A stretch of DNA of 38,869 nucleotides from Odoribacteraceae bacterium. GTDB lineage: Bacteria; Bacteroidota; Bacteroidia; Bacteroidales; Marinifilaceae. The stretch is taken from the NCBI GenBank assembly GCA_031276355.1, contig JAISNC010000002.1, forward strand, positions 1-38,869. The letters run 5' to 3'. The notes beneath the pieces are model-generated. The model saw only the letters and a list, made by a program, of their open reading frames with translations, did no database searches and had not been told where the DNA came from. This document shows positions 23,265 through 31,857 of the stretch, piece by piece (position 1 is the stretch's first letter; each line of letters begins with the position of its first letter). Position numbers and translations under genes: made by a program.

Positions 23265-26200
23265 AGCCATCAAAAAGGGGATCAAGCTGGTAGACCTGGT
23301 CCCCGATCTCCAGCCGAGCGGGAAAAACTTCACCCGCCAATGCCCGTCATGCGGGAAAAGCGGCAAGGGGAAGGGACTGGTGGTGACACCGGCCAAGAAC
23401 ATCGCCAAGTGCTTCTCCTGTGATTTTTTCGTCGGGGATGCCATTGACTACTTGATGAAGGTCGACGGGATGGACTTCGTGCCGGCAGTCGAGCACCTCG
23501 CCGCCAGGTTCGGGTACGACATCAAGGAGGACGCGCCGCCCGACCGGGCTTCCCCCAAGAGGAAACACCAGCTCGTGGCGCGCGCGTCGTTTTGCGAGAC
23601 CCAACTGGCCGGATCCGGCCTCACGAGCGAGGATGTCGAGGTGCTCGTCCGGGACGGGGCGAAGGAGACGCGTCACCCCGCGTTCGTCCGGGGGACACGC
23701 GACCAGTACGGGCGCGTGCTGGAGGGAGCTGGAGACGACATGCTGATCTTCTACCACGACCTGGCCGGGAATCCCGTCAAATACAAGGACAAGAGCGGGA
23801 AATTTCTCGACCTCGTCCGCGTGCGGTGGTCAAACCCGGAGTTGCACAAGGACAAGGAGGGTCGCCCGATCAAGTATCAATCTCCTGCCGGCAGCGGTTC
23901 TCACCTCTACATACCGGAGCGGGTAAGGGAATTGTATCGCCACAAACGCCCGATCCAGCGTTTATTCATCCAGGAGGGCGAGAAAAAGGCGGAGAAATGC
24001 TGCAAGCACGGCATCATCAGCGTCGGGATCATGGGGATCCAGAACCTGGGCTATAATAACCAGCTGCCCGTGGAGCTGCAACTCATCATCCAGGAGTGTG
24101 ACGTGAAGGAGGTGGTGTTCATGCTCGATAGCGACTGGAACCATCTCTCGGAGAACCTCAAGGTGGCCGACCAGGTTGACCGTCGCCCCCTCTCCTTCTT
24201 CTACGCGGTGAAAAATTACAAGGAGTACATGCGCACGCTGGTCAACCTCAACATCTCCGTCGAGATCTATTTCGGTCACGTGATCGAAAACGATAAACGT
24301 GACAAGGGGATCGACGACTTGCTGGTCAACACGCTAAAGGGGAGCGAGTATGGTCTCCGGGAGGACATCGACCGGGCCATCCATGACAAGAAGGGGGGCG
24401 GCGCGTGGGTACATATCTACAAGATCACCCAGATGCCGGATAACAAGATCGCCGACCTGTGGTTGCTCAACGACGCGGAACAGTTCGCCGAGCGCCATCG
24501 GCACCGGCTCGCGCACCTGAAGGAGTTCCGGATCGGGAAGCTCCTGCGCCGCTTCGGGGATGACGGCACGCTGGTGCTCGCCCAGCCGTTGCTGGAGGGC
24601 GAGGAGTTCTGGGAAGTCCTCTCCAGCATGACTCGCGACGGGAACGAGAAAAATACCCTCTCGTTCAACTACTACAAGGCGTGGCAGTTCCTCCAGCACC
24701 GCGGCTATTTCCAGGTGAGGATGAAATCCGGGATCGAGGAGTTCGTGCACGTGGACGGGAAGATCATCACCAAGGTTCGCTACATCGACATTCGCAACTA
24801 CGTGACCTCCTTCGTGAAGGAGATCAAGCGCATCGACGTGCTGAACATGCTCTACCGGGGAGGCCCGCAGTACCTTGGGCCTGAAAAACTATCCCACCTG
24901 GAGACGATCTCGCCCGTGATCGAGCGATCGACGAAGCTATCCCAGCGCCTTTACTTCAAGGACAAGTTCTGGGACATCTCCCCGGAAGGGATCGAGGAGA
25001 AACCCTACACGCAACTCGCGCAACACGTGTGGGGAGATAAAATCATCGATTTCTCGCCGAAATTGCTCCCGGAATTCGTGGATGTCGAGATACTCCGCGA
25101 GGAGCACATTCAAAAACTTAACCTGAAAATAGCCCCCGATAAAGAGTTTTCTCTCGAATATTCCAATGACGCGGAGAATTGCGCCTTTTTCAAGTTCCTC
25201 TACAACGCGTCGAACTTCGTGTGGCGCAAGTCTGCCGAGGAGACGACGAACGAGGAGAAAATCGAGTGGTGTCGTCACCTGATGAACAAGCTCACGTCGA
25301 TCGGCTACCTCCTCCACGACTACAAGAACGAGTCGGAACTGAAGGCCGTGGTGATCATGGACGGGAAAATCAGCGAGGTGGGAGCGAGCAACGGCAGGTC
25401 GGGAAAAAGCCTCATGATGAAGGCCATCGAGTACGTGATCCCGCAACTGTACATCCCCGCCAAGAACAAAAAACTCACGGAAGACCAGTTCATCTGGGAC
25501 GGCGTGACGGAAAAGATCAAGAACATCTTCCTCGATGACGTGCGAGCGAACGTGGATTTCGAGTTCTTTTTCCCGTTGATCACCGGGAAATTGAAGGTGA
25601 ACCCGAAAGGCGCGCCTCCCTTCACGCTGGAACCCGAGGACACGCCAAAACTCGCCCTCACCACGAACCACGCCATCAACGGGGACGGGAGCAGCTTCAA
25701 GGACAGGATGGCGCTCGTGTCATTCTCGGATTTCTACAACGAGAAACACAAGCCGATCCACGATTTCGGGCGCAATTTCTTCTCCGAATGGGACGACCAG
25801 GAGTGGAACCGCTTCTACAACCTGATGGCCAATTGCCTGATCCTTTACTTCCGGAGCCTAAAAAACGCGTGGGGGAAGACGAACCAGGGGATCATCGACC
25901 CGCCGATGGATTCACTCGAGAAGCGCCGCTTGCGCCAGGCGATGGGAGAGATATTCCTGACGTGGGCGGACGCGTTTTTCACACGAGAGAACCTGAACTT
26001 CAGGCAACCGCGCCAGGCGATGTACGACAAGTTCGTCGAATTTGACGTAAACATACGGAAGTATTATAACTCCACGAAGTTCGGGAAGTGTATCCGGCAC
26101 TACTGCGAATATTCCGGATATCACCTGAACCCGCAGAAAGCCAACGAGGAGAACGTGATGTTCCTGGACTTCGTGAAGGAGTACCCGGATCGCTCGTTTT

Positions 26201-26271
26201 TCGGGTCCATGGATAAATCCGGGGGAATCGAGTACTTCACGATCGCCGACAAGCACTGGACAGGAAGATAG
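23242..26271 (+). CDS. Primase-helicase (CHC2-type zinc finger, TOPRIM, SF3 helicase)
   Basis: 1009-residue replication protein. A primase zinc finger opens it: CPSC (Cys34, Cys37) and CFSC (Cys57, Cys60). RLFIQEGEKKAEKCC (about 243) and VVFMLDSDWN (about 290-299) are TOPRIM motifs, with the acidic DxD-like metal site. The middle about 350-640 is poorly conserved to the eye. The C-terminal part, GASNGRSGKSLMMKAIE (Walker A, about 713-729), NIFLDDV (Walker B, about 760) and LALTTNHAI (sensor), fits an SF3/D5-like replicative helicase. So one polypeptide primes and unwinds phage DNA, as in other temperate phages and phage satellites. It is the last gene before a strong terminator and the iteron cluster. 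Homologues are typically 700-900 residues. Confidence 0.9.
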   Translation: MIPKEKIEAIKKGIKLVDLVPDLQPSGKNFTRQCPSCGKSGKGKGLVVTPAKNIAKCFSCDFFVGDAIDYLMKVDGMDFVPAVEHLAARFGYDIKEDAPPDRASPKRKHQLVARASFCETQLAGSGLTSEDVEVLVRDGAKETRHPAFVRGTRDQYGRVLEGAGDDMLIFYHDLAGNPVKYKDKSGKFLDLVRVRWSNPELHKDKEGRPIKYQSPAGSGSHLYIPERVRELYRHKRPIQRLFIQEGEKKAEKCCKHGIISVGIMGIQNLGYNNQLPVELQLIIQECDVKEVVFMLDSDWNHLSENLKVADQVDRRPLSFFYAVKNYKEYMRTLVNLNISVEIYFGHVIENDKRDKGIDDLLVNTLKGSEYGLREDIDRAIHDKKGGGAWVHIYKITQMPDNKIADLWLLNDAEQFAERHRHRLAHLKEFRIGKLLRRFGDDGTLVLAQPLLEGEEFWEVLSSMTRDGNEKNTLSFNYYKAWQFLQHRGYFQVRMKSGIEEFVHVDGKIITKVRYIDIRNYVTSFVKEIKRIDVLNMLYRGGPQYLGPEKLSHLETISPVIERSTKLSQRLYFKDKFWDISPEGIEEKPYTQLAQHVWGDKIIDFSPKLLPEFVDVEILREEHIQKLNLKIAPDKEFSLEYSNDAENCAFFKFLYNASNFVWRKSAEETTNEEKIEWCRHLMNKLTSIGYLLHDYKNESELKAVVIMDGKISEVGASNGRSGKSLMMKAIEYVIPQLYIPAKNKKLTEDQFIWDGVTEKIKNIFLDDVRANVDFEFFFPLITGKLKVNPKGAPPFTLEPEDTPKLALTTNHAINGDGSSFKDRMALVSFSDFYNEKHKPIHDFGRNFFSEWDDQEWNRFYNLMANCLILYFRSLKNAWGKTNQGIIDPPMDSLEKRRLRQAMGEIFLTWADAFFTRENLNFRQPRQAMYDKFVEFDVNIRKYYNSTKFGKCIRHYCEYSGYHLNPQKANEENVMFLDFVKEYPDRSFFGSMDKSGGIEYFTIADKHWTGR

Positions 26272-26325
26272 GCGCACGCGAAGCGGGCAAAAAAAATGTC
26301 GACGCAGTCGACACCTTTCAAAATC

Positions 26326-26359
26326 AAGGCCCCTCGACAAAGCATTGTCGAGGGGCCTT
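26326..26359 (+). terminator. Strong intrinsic terminator after the primase-helicase
   Basis: AAGGCCCCTCGACAA (26326-26340) and its exact complement (26345-26359) make a 15-bp stem with AGCA loop, ending in TTTT. Another smaller palindrome (TGTCGA/TCGACA, 26298-26314) sits just before. This ends the early operon. The following bases 26360-26566 hold TTGTACATTAGTACAA (26401-26416), a perfect 6-bp palindrome that could be an operator, and AT-rich sequence. Confidence 0.88.
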
Positions 26360-26566
26360 TTCGCGCGCGCCCCTCCCGCTCGCGTAAACAAAATAAATAG
26401 TTGTACATTAGTACAAAAGCGAAAATCGAGCATGCCGGCGGAGGGGAGGCCGGCGAACGGGGCCAGCGCGACCGGTTTTAGCGAAAACAACGGCGAAGGG
26501 TATATATATTCTTCTTTTTAATATTCTGACCTTACAAAAAAGGGTATTAAAAAAAATGGAAAAATC

Positions 26567-26728
26567 GAGTGCAAAAGTGCGCACTATTTTTTTATAGTGA
26601 TAATCAAATAGTTACAACGCACTTTTTCCGCACTTTTTCGCACCTTTGCACGAATTTAAAAAAGTGCGTGCGTAAATAATTGAATATCAGTAATAAACAA
26701 AAATAACGCACTCTTGCACTCTTGCACC
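26567..26728. repeat. Iteron-like cluster of GCAC repeats, candidate phage origin
   Basis: The core GCAC appears at 26581, 26619, 26630, 26640, 26648, 26708, 26716 and 26724, and reversed at about 26569, 26577 and 26664. The 26619-26652 group is spaced 11, 10 and 8 nt (GCACTTTTTC type) and the 26708-26728 group exactly 8 nt (GCACTCTT). The surroundings are very AT-rich, with T6-loop hairpin CACTAT/ATAGTG at 26582-26599. Spaced directed repeats next to AT-rich DNA behind a replication protein are the signature of an initiator-binding origin. Alternatively, they could be operator sites for the next transcription unit. Confidence 0.65.
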
Positions 26729-26792
26729 ACGTTTCGCGTTCGTTTTTTACAGGGGTATTTTACAACGGGGTCAAAAAAAGTAGACTTTTTAT

Positions 26793-26823
26793 TTTGATAA
26801 GTCTCTAAAATTCATTACATTTG
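26793..26823 (+). promoter_or_regulatory. Bacteroidetes-type promoter for the late/structural operon
   Basis: TTTG (26793-26796), exactly 19 nt, then TACATTTG (26816-26823): a textbook match to the Bacteroidetes consensus. Transcription should start near 26830, giving an almost leaderless message for the gene at 26841 and then the capsid module. Lies 65 nt right of the iteron-like repeats, so an iteron-binding protein could also control it. Confidence 0.7.
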
Positions 26824-26840
26824 AGGTTAAAATTACGGTA

Positions 26841-27389
26841 ATGGTAACAACGAGAATAAAAATAAAGCCCTACCTGAGGGAATTTTTAATACACGTGTAC
26901 GGTGGTGAGCCGGTACGCTTCCCGGATAACAGTTACATCCTGGCGTTCATCCACGAGCTACGCGTGAAGCAACCGACGCGCGTCCCGAGGGAGCTGCCGG
27001 GGAACCTGGAGATCGTTATCCCGTTTCAAAAGAACGGGAAGGACGCGAGGCAATACAATTACCTCGCCACGAGATCACAAATGGTGATCCAGGACAAGGT
27101 GCATACCCTGTTCTGCGCGGTCATGAACGACTACGTGGCGCGCAAGGTGCACGTGGTCGGCCTCGAATACCGGGAAGCACTCGAACTCTTCATGCAAGAG
27201 TACGAGATCGACTCCATCACCTACGAGGGACTGAAACAAAAGAACTACCGCGACCGAAACGGCAAACGATACCGGCGGGAGAACCGTTTCAAGATGGAAC
27301 GGATCAAAAAAGAAGTTTTTTTTCCCGACCAAGAGGCGCAAAAAGTTCTTGCCGCGTCCCCTGGAGACGAAAAATTAACATTAATCTAA
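26841..27389 (+). CDS. Phage protein of unknown function, basic, possible DNA binding
   Basis: 182 residues, first gene behind the promoter and the iteron-like repeats. IKIKPYLREFLIHVYGG at the start; LEIVIPFQKNGKDARQYNYL in the middle. The C-terminal half has YREALELFMQEYEIDSITYEGLKQKNYRDR, which could be a helix-turn-helix followed by a very basic tail (RYRRENRFKMERIKKE). It is a candidate for the repeat-binding initiator or regulator, but I recognise no family. Confidence 0.65.
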   Translation: MVTTRIKIKPYLREFLIHVYGGEPVRFPDNSYILAFIHELRVKQPTRVPRELPGNLEIVIPFQKNGKDARQYNYLATRSQMVIQDKVHTLFCAVMNDYVARKVHVVGLEYREALELFMQEYEIDSITYEGLKQKNYRDRNGKRYRRENRFKMERIKKEVFFPDQEAQKVLAASPGDEKLTLI

Positions 27390-27402
27390 TAATCAATACA
27401 AT

Positions 27403-27753
27403 ATGATCTGCCAAAGAATACAATATTGCTTCGCCCACGAGGTGTCGGACGTGTTCCCGGGTGGCATCGTCCTGCTCCCTGGATGCTCCCTGCGCGAGTT
27501 AACCGGAACAATCGACTATAATTCGTCCGGGAAGAACGCCGACACGGGTAACACGCTGACGGAAACGGCCCGCGTGCGAGCGCGAGAGACCGACCCGTTA
27601 TTGCTGACCGTGAAAGACCCGCGACTAATACTGAAATTGTTCGCCGGGGACGGCAAAATCATCGTCATGGGGTCGCCACGCTACCCGGCCCGCGTGACGA
27701 TCAGCGAGAACCCTCCGGAGATCACGCTCAATTTCTCGGTCACCTCGGCGTAA
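27403..27753 (+). CDS. Phage protein, unknown (possible structural)
   Basis: 116 residues, strand-rich: GGIVLLPGCSLRELTGTIDY, KDPRLILKLFAGDGKIIVMG, ITLNFSVTSA at the C-terminus. It lies between the first late gene and the prohead protease. The beta-rich make-up would suit a head decoration or a tail-associated protein, with no direct evidence. Starts 13 nt after the gene before. Confidence 0.5.
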   Translation: MICQRIQYCFAHEVSDVFPGGIVLLPGCSLRELTGTIDYNSSGKNADTGNTLTETARVRARETDPLLLTVKDPRLILKLFAGDGKIIVMGSPRYPARVTISENPPEITLNFSVTSA

Positions 27754-27819
27754 AAGGTGCCGGAAAGTCCTTTAGCACATCATTTTTCGTTCATAATATT
27801 GTCGCTACAATTACATTGC

Positions 27820-28707
27820 ATGAGAAATAACCTCGTATTTGAATTGCTCGAATCGCCAATGGCAATAAGAGAAAATTACCGGAAGGTGCTCGAGATCGCG
27901 GCAAACAAGATGGTATCCGAACCGGATTTTAAACTTGATCCCGATAACCAGTGCGTCAGCACGAGCGCTGGAGCGGTACTCCCGAACGATCACGAGAGAA
28001 AAAATCCGTTTGACGCGTTCGATAAAGGCAGCGTCGTCATCATCCCGTTAGAAGGCGTGATGACGAGGAACCAATCGTGGTATTATTACGGGGTCGACAT
28101 GATCGCCAACTTCCTTCGCCTCGCCAACGAGAGCGACGCGGTCTCCGGCGTGATCCTTCGAGCCGACACGCCAGGAGGCACGGTCAATAGCGTGTTCATC
28201 CTGCAAGACGCGATCTCCAAATTCACGAAGCCGATCGTCACGCTCACCGACGGGAACCTCTGCTCTGCCGGTATATGGGCGGCATCGTTCACCGATGCCA
28301 TCTTCGCCTTGAACGAGATGAACGTGGTCGGGTCCATCGGGACCATGGTAACGCTCTCCGATTTCACGGGCATGTACAAGCAATGGGGGATCGTTAGCCG
28401 CTCTATTTACCCTCCGGAAAGCAAGTTCAAGAACCTGCCATACCGCGAGGCTTCGAAGGAAGATCCGGACGACTCGTTAATCATCCGGGAGATACTCTCT
28501 CCCCTCGCCGTCAATTTCCAGGAGACGATCAAGAAGAATCGCCCCCGCCTCGATACTTCCGTGGAAGGGATCATCGAGGGACGCGAGTTTTACGCGGGAG
28601 ACGCGGTAAAACATGGACTCATCGACGGGATTGCGAGCCTGGAAATGGTCGTCGAACACGTGAACAAGGAAATAAAACGTCGCGAGAATATAATTTCAAA
28701 CATTTAA
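27820..28707 (+). CDS. S49 family peptidase, prohead protease-like
   Basis: 295 residues from ATG at 27820 (MRNNLVFELLES); a GTG at 27757 in frame would add 21 residues that look like non-coding sequence. ClpP/crotonase-fold serine peptidase: ADTPGGTVNS, then NLCSAGIWAAS with the probable nucleophile Ser149, VGSIGTMV, and a lysine in SKFKNLPYREASKEDP as the general base. S49 peptidases of this kind (phage lambda C, phage SPO1 and Mu I-like) cut the scaffold and capsid precursor. It is followed 4 nt later by the capsid candidate, the usual order. No signal peptide or membrane segment, unlike host SppA. Confidence 0.85.
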   Translation: MRNNLVFELLESPMAIRENYRKVLEIAANKMVSEPDFKLDPDNQCVSTSAGAVLPNDHERKNPFDAFDKGSVVIIPLEGVMTRNQSWYYYGVDMIANFLRLANESDAVSGVILRADTPGGTVNSVFILQDAISKFTKPIVTLTDGNLCSAGIWAASFTDAIFALNEMNVVGSIGTMVTLSDFTGMYKQWGIVSRSIYPPESKFKNLPYREASKEDPDDSLIIREILSPLAVNFQETIKKNRPRLDTSVEGIIEGREFYAGDAVKHGLIDGIASLEMVVEHVNKEIKRRENIISNI

Positions 28708-28711
28708 TACC

Positions 28712-30844
28712 ATGAAAGAAAAAGTCAAGAAAAAAGTACAAGCAGTCCTCACGTCGTTAGGACTGATCGCGAAGGCGAAATCGAACGCCATGACTCCAGA
28801 AGACTGGAGCAGGTTCAACGAGTCTTACAAAACGACTTACGGCATATCGTTCGAGGACGATAACGCGCGTGAAGAATCGACCCCTCCGGCCATTTCCGCG
28901 GGGCTGGCAGCCGAAATCATCCGTATCGCCAACGAGATATCATCGAAGAGCAATACCGATGAAGAGAAAGAAGAGGAAGAGACAGCCGAATCGGAAGAAG
29001 AGGAGAAAGAGGAGGAGGAGGAAGAGACAGCCGAAGAGAAGGAGGAAGAAGAGGAAAAGAAAAAAGAAGAGGTGAAAAAATCCAAAAAAGCTTCCGGGAA
29101 AAAGAAAGCCGCCTCCAAGCAAGGCGAGAATGATTTACAACAGGCATTCAACGTGATCGTTAATGCAATGAAAACCATTTCCGCCCAACCCGAGTCATCC
29201 CTTCCCGTGAAGTCCGTCAGGGCCGAGAACCCGGACGTTCTTCAACGAGTGATCGGGGCATGTCCTCACAGCAAAACGCATCTGTTCGGGATCGAGCACC
29301 CCGTGTTCGCGCGTTCCCACTGGTTCAACCAGTCTATCGTCACCCGGACACCGCACTCTACCGTGGCAACATCGGAGGACGCGGAAAAGTTCTCGAAGAC
29401 GTTCCGCGATTACACGCTCTCCCTGAAAGCGCGGGCTGACCACTTGACCGAGAACAACCAGCTCCGGCTGCTCGACTTCAAGCAAATGGCCACCGGCGCG
29501 ATGAACATCGACTACGGTAACCTGGTGATCCGCTTTGGCGAAGAATACCTCGTTCGCCGCCAGGACATGATCATCGCCTACCTGCGCGAGTTGCCCTCCG
29601 TGAACGATATTTTCCCGTGGAGATCGGGTGTCCAGGACGGCGAGTACGTGCCCACGGCGTTCTTCGGTGAATTTTCCCAGCGCTACCAGCCGGGAGAGGT
29701 GTTCAAGGGATCGGTCAAGCTGCCGCCCCAGATCGCGCGCGTCTCGGACGTGATGATCAAGTACAAGTTCGAGGACTTGATCGCCCTCGAGAAGCAGTAC
29801 ATCGGGTACATGAACAAGGAGGGATCGGACGTTATGAAGTGGACGTTCATCGAGTGGCTACTCGTGCACATCTACACCTCGATGCTCAACGAGCAAAACC
29901 GCCGCCGGGTAATCGGCGTACTGGTCCCGGTGCAGCAAGGAGTAGATAACCCGGCCGCGTTCGCCGCCGATGGCGCGCTCCGAGCCATCGAGCGCGATGA
30001 ACGCGCGCTCCGCGTGCTCCCCTTCGAGGACTTGAACACCTACACCAAGGCGAACATCGTGGACTACATTGAAACGCTGTTCGAGTACGTGAATAAGATC
30101 CTGCCCTCCCTGGAAGGATTCAAGCTATACTTGAACGCGAAACACATCCCGTGGTACCGGCAAGGATTCCGCCTGAAGTACGGGACGGACACTGACTTCG
30201 CCGGCCCGAAGCTGCAAGCCATCGACTACTCGCTGGAGAACTTTATCGGCGTGCCGAACATGGACTACACTGACTACAAGATGTGGTTGACCATACCGGG
30301 GAACATCGAATCGCTGCAGGATCGCCCGAACGAGATGTATAACATCTATTTCGAACGTCGCCTGGAAGCGTTACTCGCCATGTCGAGATGGAAGGAGGGC
30401 GCGTGCGTCAACATGAGCGGGATGCCCTGCGCTACGAAAAGCGAGCTGCAGGCAACAAAGAGGCGCTTCCAATACATCTTCACGAATTTCCCCGTCACGG
30501 CCCTTGCCGCCGGTGCAACTACCATAGACGCGACGCAGAACACGCAGTTCATCACGGTAGCCAATGGTGCCGCGACCGCCCTCACCGACATCAATAACGC
30601 GTCCGAGGATCGAACCATCAAGATCGTGTGCGGTAACATGACCAACGCTACCACCATCGCGAAGTCCGGCAAGTTCGCCAACATCGCGTCCGCGTGGACT
30701 CCCGTCGCCGTCGGTGACTGGATAGAACTTTATCCCGAACTCGAACTGGTTAACAAGGTCATAAACGGAAAGACCTACCAGGTTACCCAGATGACGGGTA
30801 ACTGGCTCGAACTCGATCGTCACGTGTCCGTGGTGCAAGCGTAA
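28712..30844 (+). CDS. Putative major capsid protein with acidic N-terminal scaffold-like region
   Basis: 710 residues, the largest structural gene here. Residues about 85-135 are nearly pure Glu/Lys with few other residues; the DNA shows an 18-nt block repeated 45 nt apart (28973-28990 and 29018-29035). About 165-710 is a compact alpha/beta region (VARSHWFNQSIV-like, PSVNDIFPWRSGVQDGEYV, FEDLNTYTKANIVDYIETLF and NKVINGKTYQVTQMTG near the end). Following the protease, a 150-residue charged prefix fits a built-in scaffolding or delta domain removed during maturation, as in HK97. I do not see a capsid motif I can name, so the call is mainly from context and length. Confidence 0.62.
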   Translation: MKEKVKKKVQAVLTSLGLIAKAKSNAMTPEDWSRFNESYKTTYGISFEDDNAREESTPPAISAGLAAEIIRIANEISSKSNTDEEKEEEETAESEEEEKEEEEEETAEEKEEEEEKKKEEVKKSKKASGKKKAASKQGENDLQQAFNVIVNAMKTISAQPESSLPVKSVRAENPDVLQRVIGACPHSKTHLFGIEHPVFARSHWFNQSIVTRTPHSTVATSEDAEKFSKTFRDYTLSLKARADHLTENNQLRLLDFKQMATGAMNIDYGNLVIRFGEEYLVRRQDMIIAYLRELPSVNDIFPWRSGVQDGEYVPTAFFGEFSQRYQPGEVFKGSVKLPPQIARVSDVMIKYKFEDLIALEKQYIGYMNKEGSDVMKWTFIEWLLVHIYTSMLNEQNRRRVIGVLVPVQQGVDNPAAFAADGALRAIERDERALRVLPFEDLNTYTKANIVDYIETLFEYVNKILPSLEGFKLYLNAKHIPWYRQGFRLKYGTDTDFAGPKLQAIDYSLENFIGVPNMDYTDYKMWLTIPGNIESLQDRPNEMYNIYFERRLEALLAMSRWKEGACVNMSGMPCATKSELQATKRRFQYIFTNFPVTALAAGATTIDATQNTQFITVANGAATALTDINNASEDRTIKIVCGNMTNATTIAKSGKFANIASAWTPVAVGDWIELYPELELVNKVINGKTYQVTQMTGNWLELDRHVSVVQA

Positions 30845-30871
30845 AATCGTTAACAATCAAATTAAATCGCA

Positions 30872-31393
30872 ATGCCAATAACATTAAACAACCTGGACGC
30901 GTCCTCTGATCCGAAGGACAAAAATCCAAGTATAAAATACAAGATCTTTCTCGCCCAACAAGCGGACGTGAACTTCGACAACTGGCCGGCGGTCGTGAAT
31001 GGCGCGATCCCCTCTCTTCCGATGAAGACAGGAAAACTCTGTAAATACATCGAGCTGCAAGATGGATCCGTCAAACCGAACGCCGCCGCCGTCGGCGAGG
31101 TAGCCCCGCAAGGCCAATTGACGATACAAGCCAACATCGAGGGCATCTACCCGGAAATGCTCCAGTGGCTTTACGAGCAGAACGGAAACAAGTTCGTCGT
31201 TATCTGGGAGCATTGCGTTTCCGGCAAGAAATACATCGCCGGATCGCCATGCTCGACGCTGAAACTATCGTACACGGCGTTAGGCCTCATCGAGGACTGG
31301 CTGGGAGCGAATATACAGTTCGTCGGTGCCGCGTGCATGGAACCATTCTGGTTCTTCTCGGGCACGATACCGCTCGTTCCTGACAATGACTAA
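30872..31393 (+). CDS. Putative tail tube protein
   Basis: 173 residues, beta-rich: GEVAPQGQLTIQANIEG, FVVIWEHCVSGKKYIAGSPC, LKLSYTALG, ANIQFVGAACMEPFWFFSG. The repeated strand pattern with a long central loop resembles tail tube / major tail proteins, and the place between capsid and the frameshifted pair supports it. Assignment is tentative: no sequence hallmark exists for these fast-evolving proteins. Start 28 nt after the capsid gene; the following hairpin at 31402-31421 would end this transcript partly. Confidence 0.5.
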   Translation: MPITLNNLDASSDPKDKNPSIKYKIFLAQQADVNFDNWPAVVNGAIPSLPMKTGKLCKYIELQDGSVKPNAAAVGEVAPQGQLTIQANIEGIYPEMLQWLYEQNGNKFVVIWEHCVSGKKYIAGSPCSTLKLSYTALGLIEDWLGANIQFVGAACMEPFWFFSGTIPLVPDND

Positions 31394-31401
31394 TAAAAAC
31401 C

Positions 31402-31421
31402 AGGGGAGGGAAACCTCCCCT
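31402..31421 (+). terminator. Hairpin terminator after the tail tube-like gene
   Basis: AGGGGAGG / CCTCCCCT, perfect 8-bp stem with a GAAA loop, followed by TTAAAACTTTT. It is 9 nt after the stop codon and 15 nt before the next ATG. It should lower read-through to the next gene, as befits a very abundant structural protein. Confidence 0.7.
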
Positions 31422-31435
31422 TTAAAACTTTTCCT

Positions 31436-31780
31436 ATGTATTCATTTCCAGAAAAAAACCGCATAATACAATCTATCGCGTCAAGGGATCATTTCATCGC
31501 GGATAGAGAATTATTCTTCGCCCATTGCTCCCACCACAGGTTGGAACAAGAAATCAAACGAGCAAACGAGTTTACGTACAAGGAACTCGACGAACGTATC
31601 TTATCACTGCTTCTTGATAAGGTATCAGAAGAGGAGATCATTGCAAATAGGACAAAGTTCAAACCTAAAAGTCCACGTAAAGCGAGGCCCAAAACAAAAC
31701 GCGCCACTGGATCCAGCTCTCCCTCACCCACGACACCCCCCGCCAAAAAAAAACAAAATCCGAAGAGTTCCCCGGAATAG
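31436..31780 (+). CDS. Phage protein, first part of a frameshift pair (tail assembly chaperone-like)
   Basis: 114 residues in the normal frame. The first 85 residues form helices (YSFPEKNRIIQSIASRD, then TYKELDERILSLLLDKVSEEEIIANR), followed by a basic, Pro/Ser/Lys tail (KSPRKARPKTKRATGSSSPSPTTPPAKKK). After the run of nine A at 31745-31753 the -1 frame continues a well-formed protein, so a share of ribosomes probably makes a 272-residue fusion. This is the classic layout of tail assembly chaperones G and G-T, which sit after the tail tube gene; here the following gene is not a tape measure, so the role is inferred only from the tail tube-like neighbour. Confidence 0.6.
   Translation: MYSFPEKNRIIQSIASRDHFIADRELFFAHCSHHRLEQEIKRANEFTYKELDERILSLLLDKVSEEEIIANRTKFKPKSPRKARPKTKRATGSSSPSPTTPPAKKKQNPKSSPE
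31745..31753 (+). promoter_or_regulatory. Candidate -1 ribosomal frameshift site (A9)
   Basis: Nine consecutive A after GCC contain A-AAA-AAA in the reading frame of the 31436 gene, a classical slippery heptamer. Slipping back one base lets reading go on as TKSEEFPGIAWEKNENPDIQ and on to 32253. The -1 frame is open from 31681 with no ATG before 31858. No strong downstream pseudoknot was found by eye; TTCCCCGGAA nearby is only a small palindrome. A homopolymer sequencing error would give the same picture. Confidence 0.55.
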
Positions 31781-31857
31781 CGTGGGAGAAAAACGAAAAC
31801 CCGGACATCCAGCTCTGCATCCTCCTGTACGATGAACGCGTAACGCGTTATCACAGG

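Noticed and set aside
24937-25671. 244-residue open frame on the minus strand
   Set aside because: Lies opposite the helicase Walker A and B motifs of the primase-helicase; a by-product of GC-rich codon use.
26559-26600. 13-codon frame MEKSSAKVRTIFL as a leader peptide
   Set aside because: It is made of the GCAC repeats themselves, with no attenuator-like structure after it.
28917-29178. Ser/Phe-rich minus-strand frames opposite the acidic capsid region
   Set aside because: They are the complement of GAA/GAG/AAG runs; no start or domain support.
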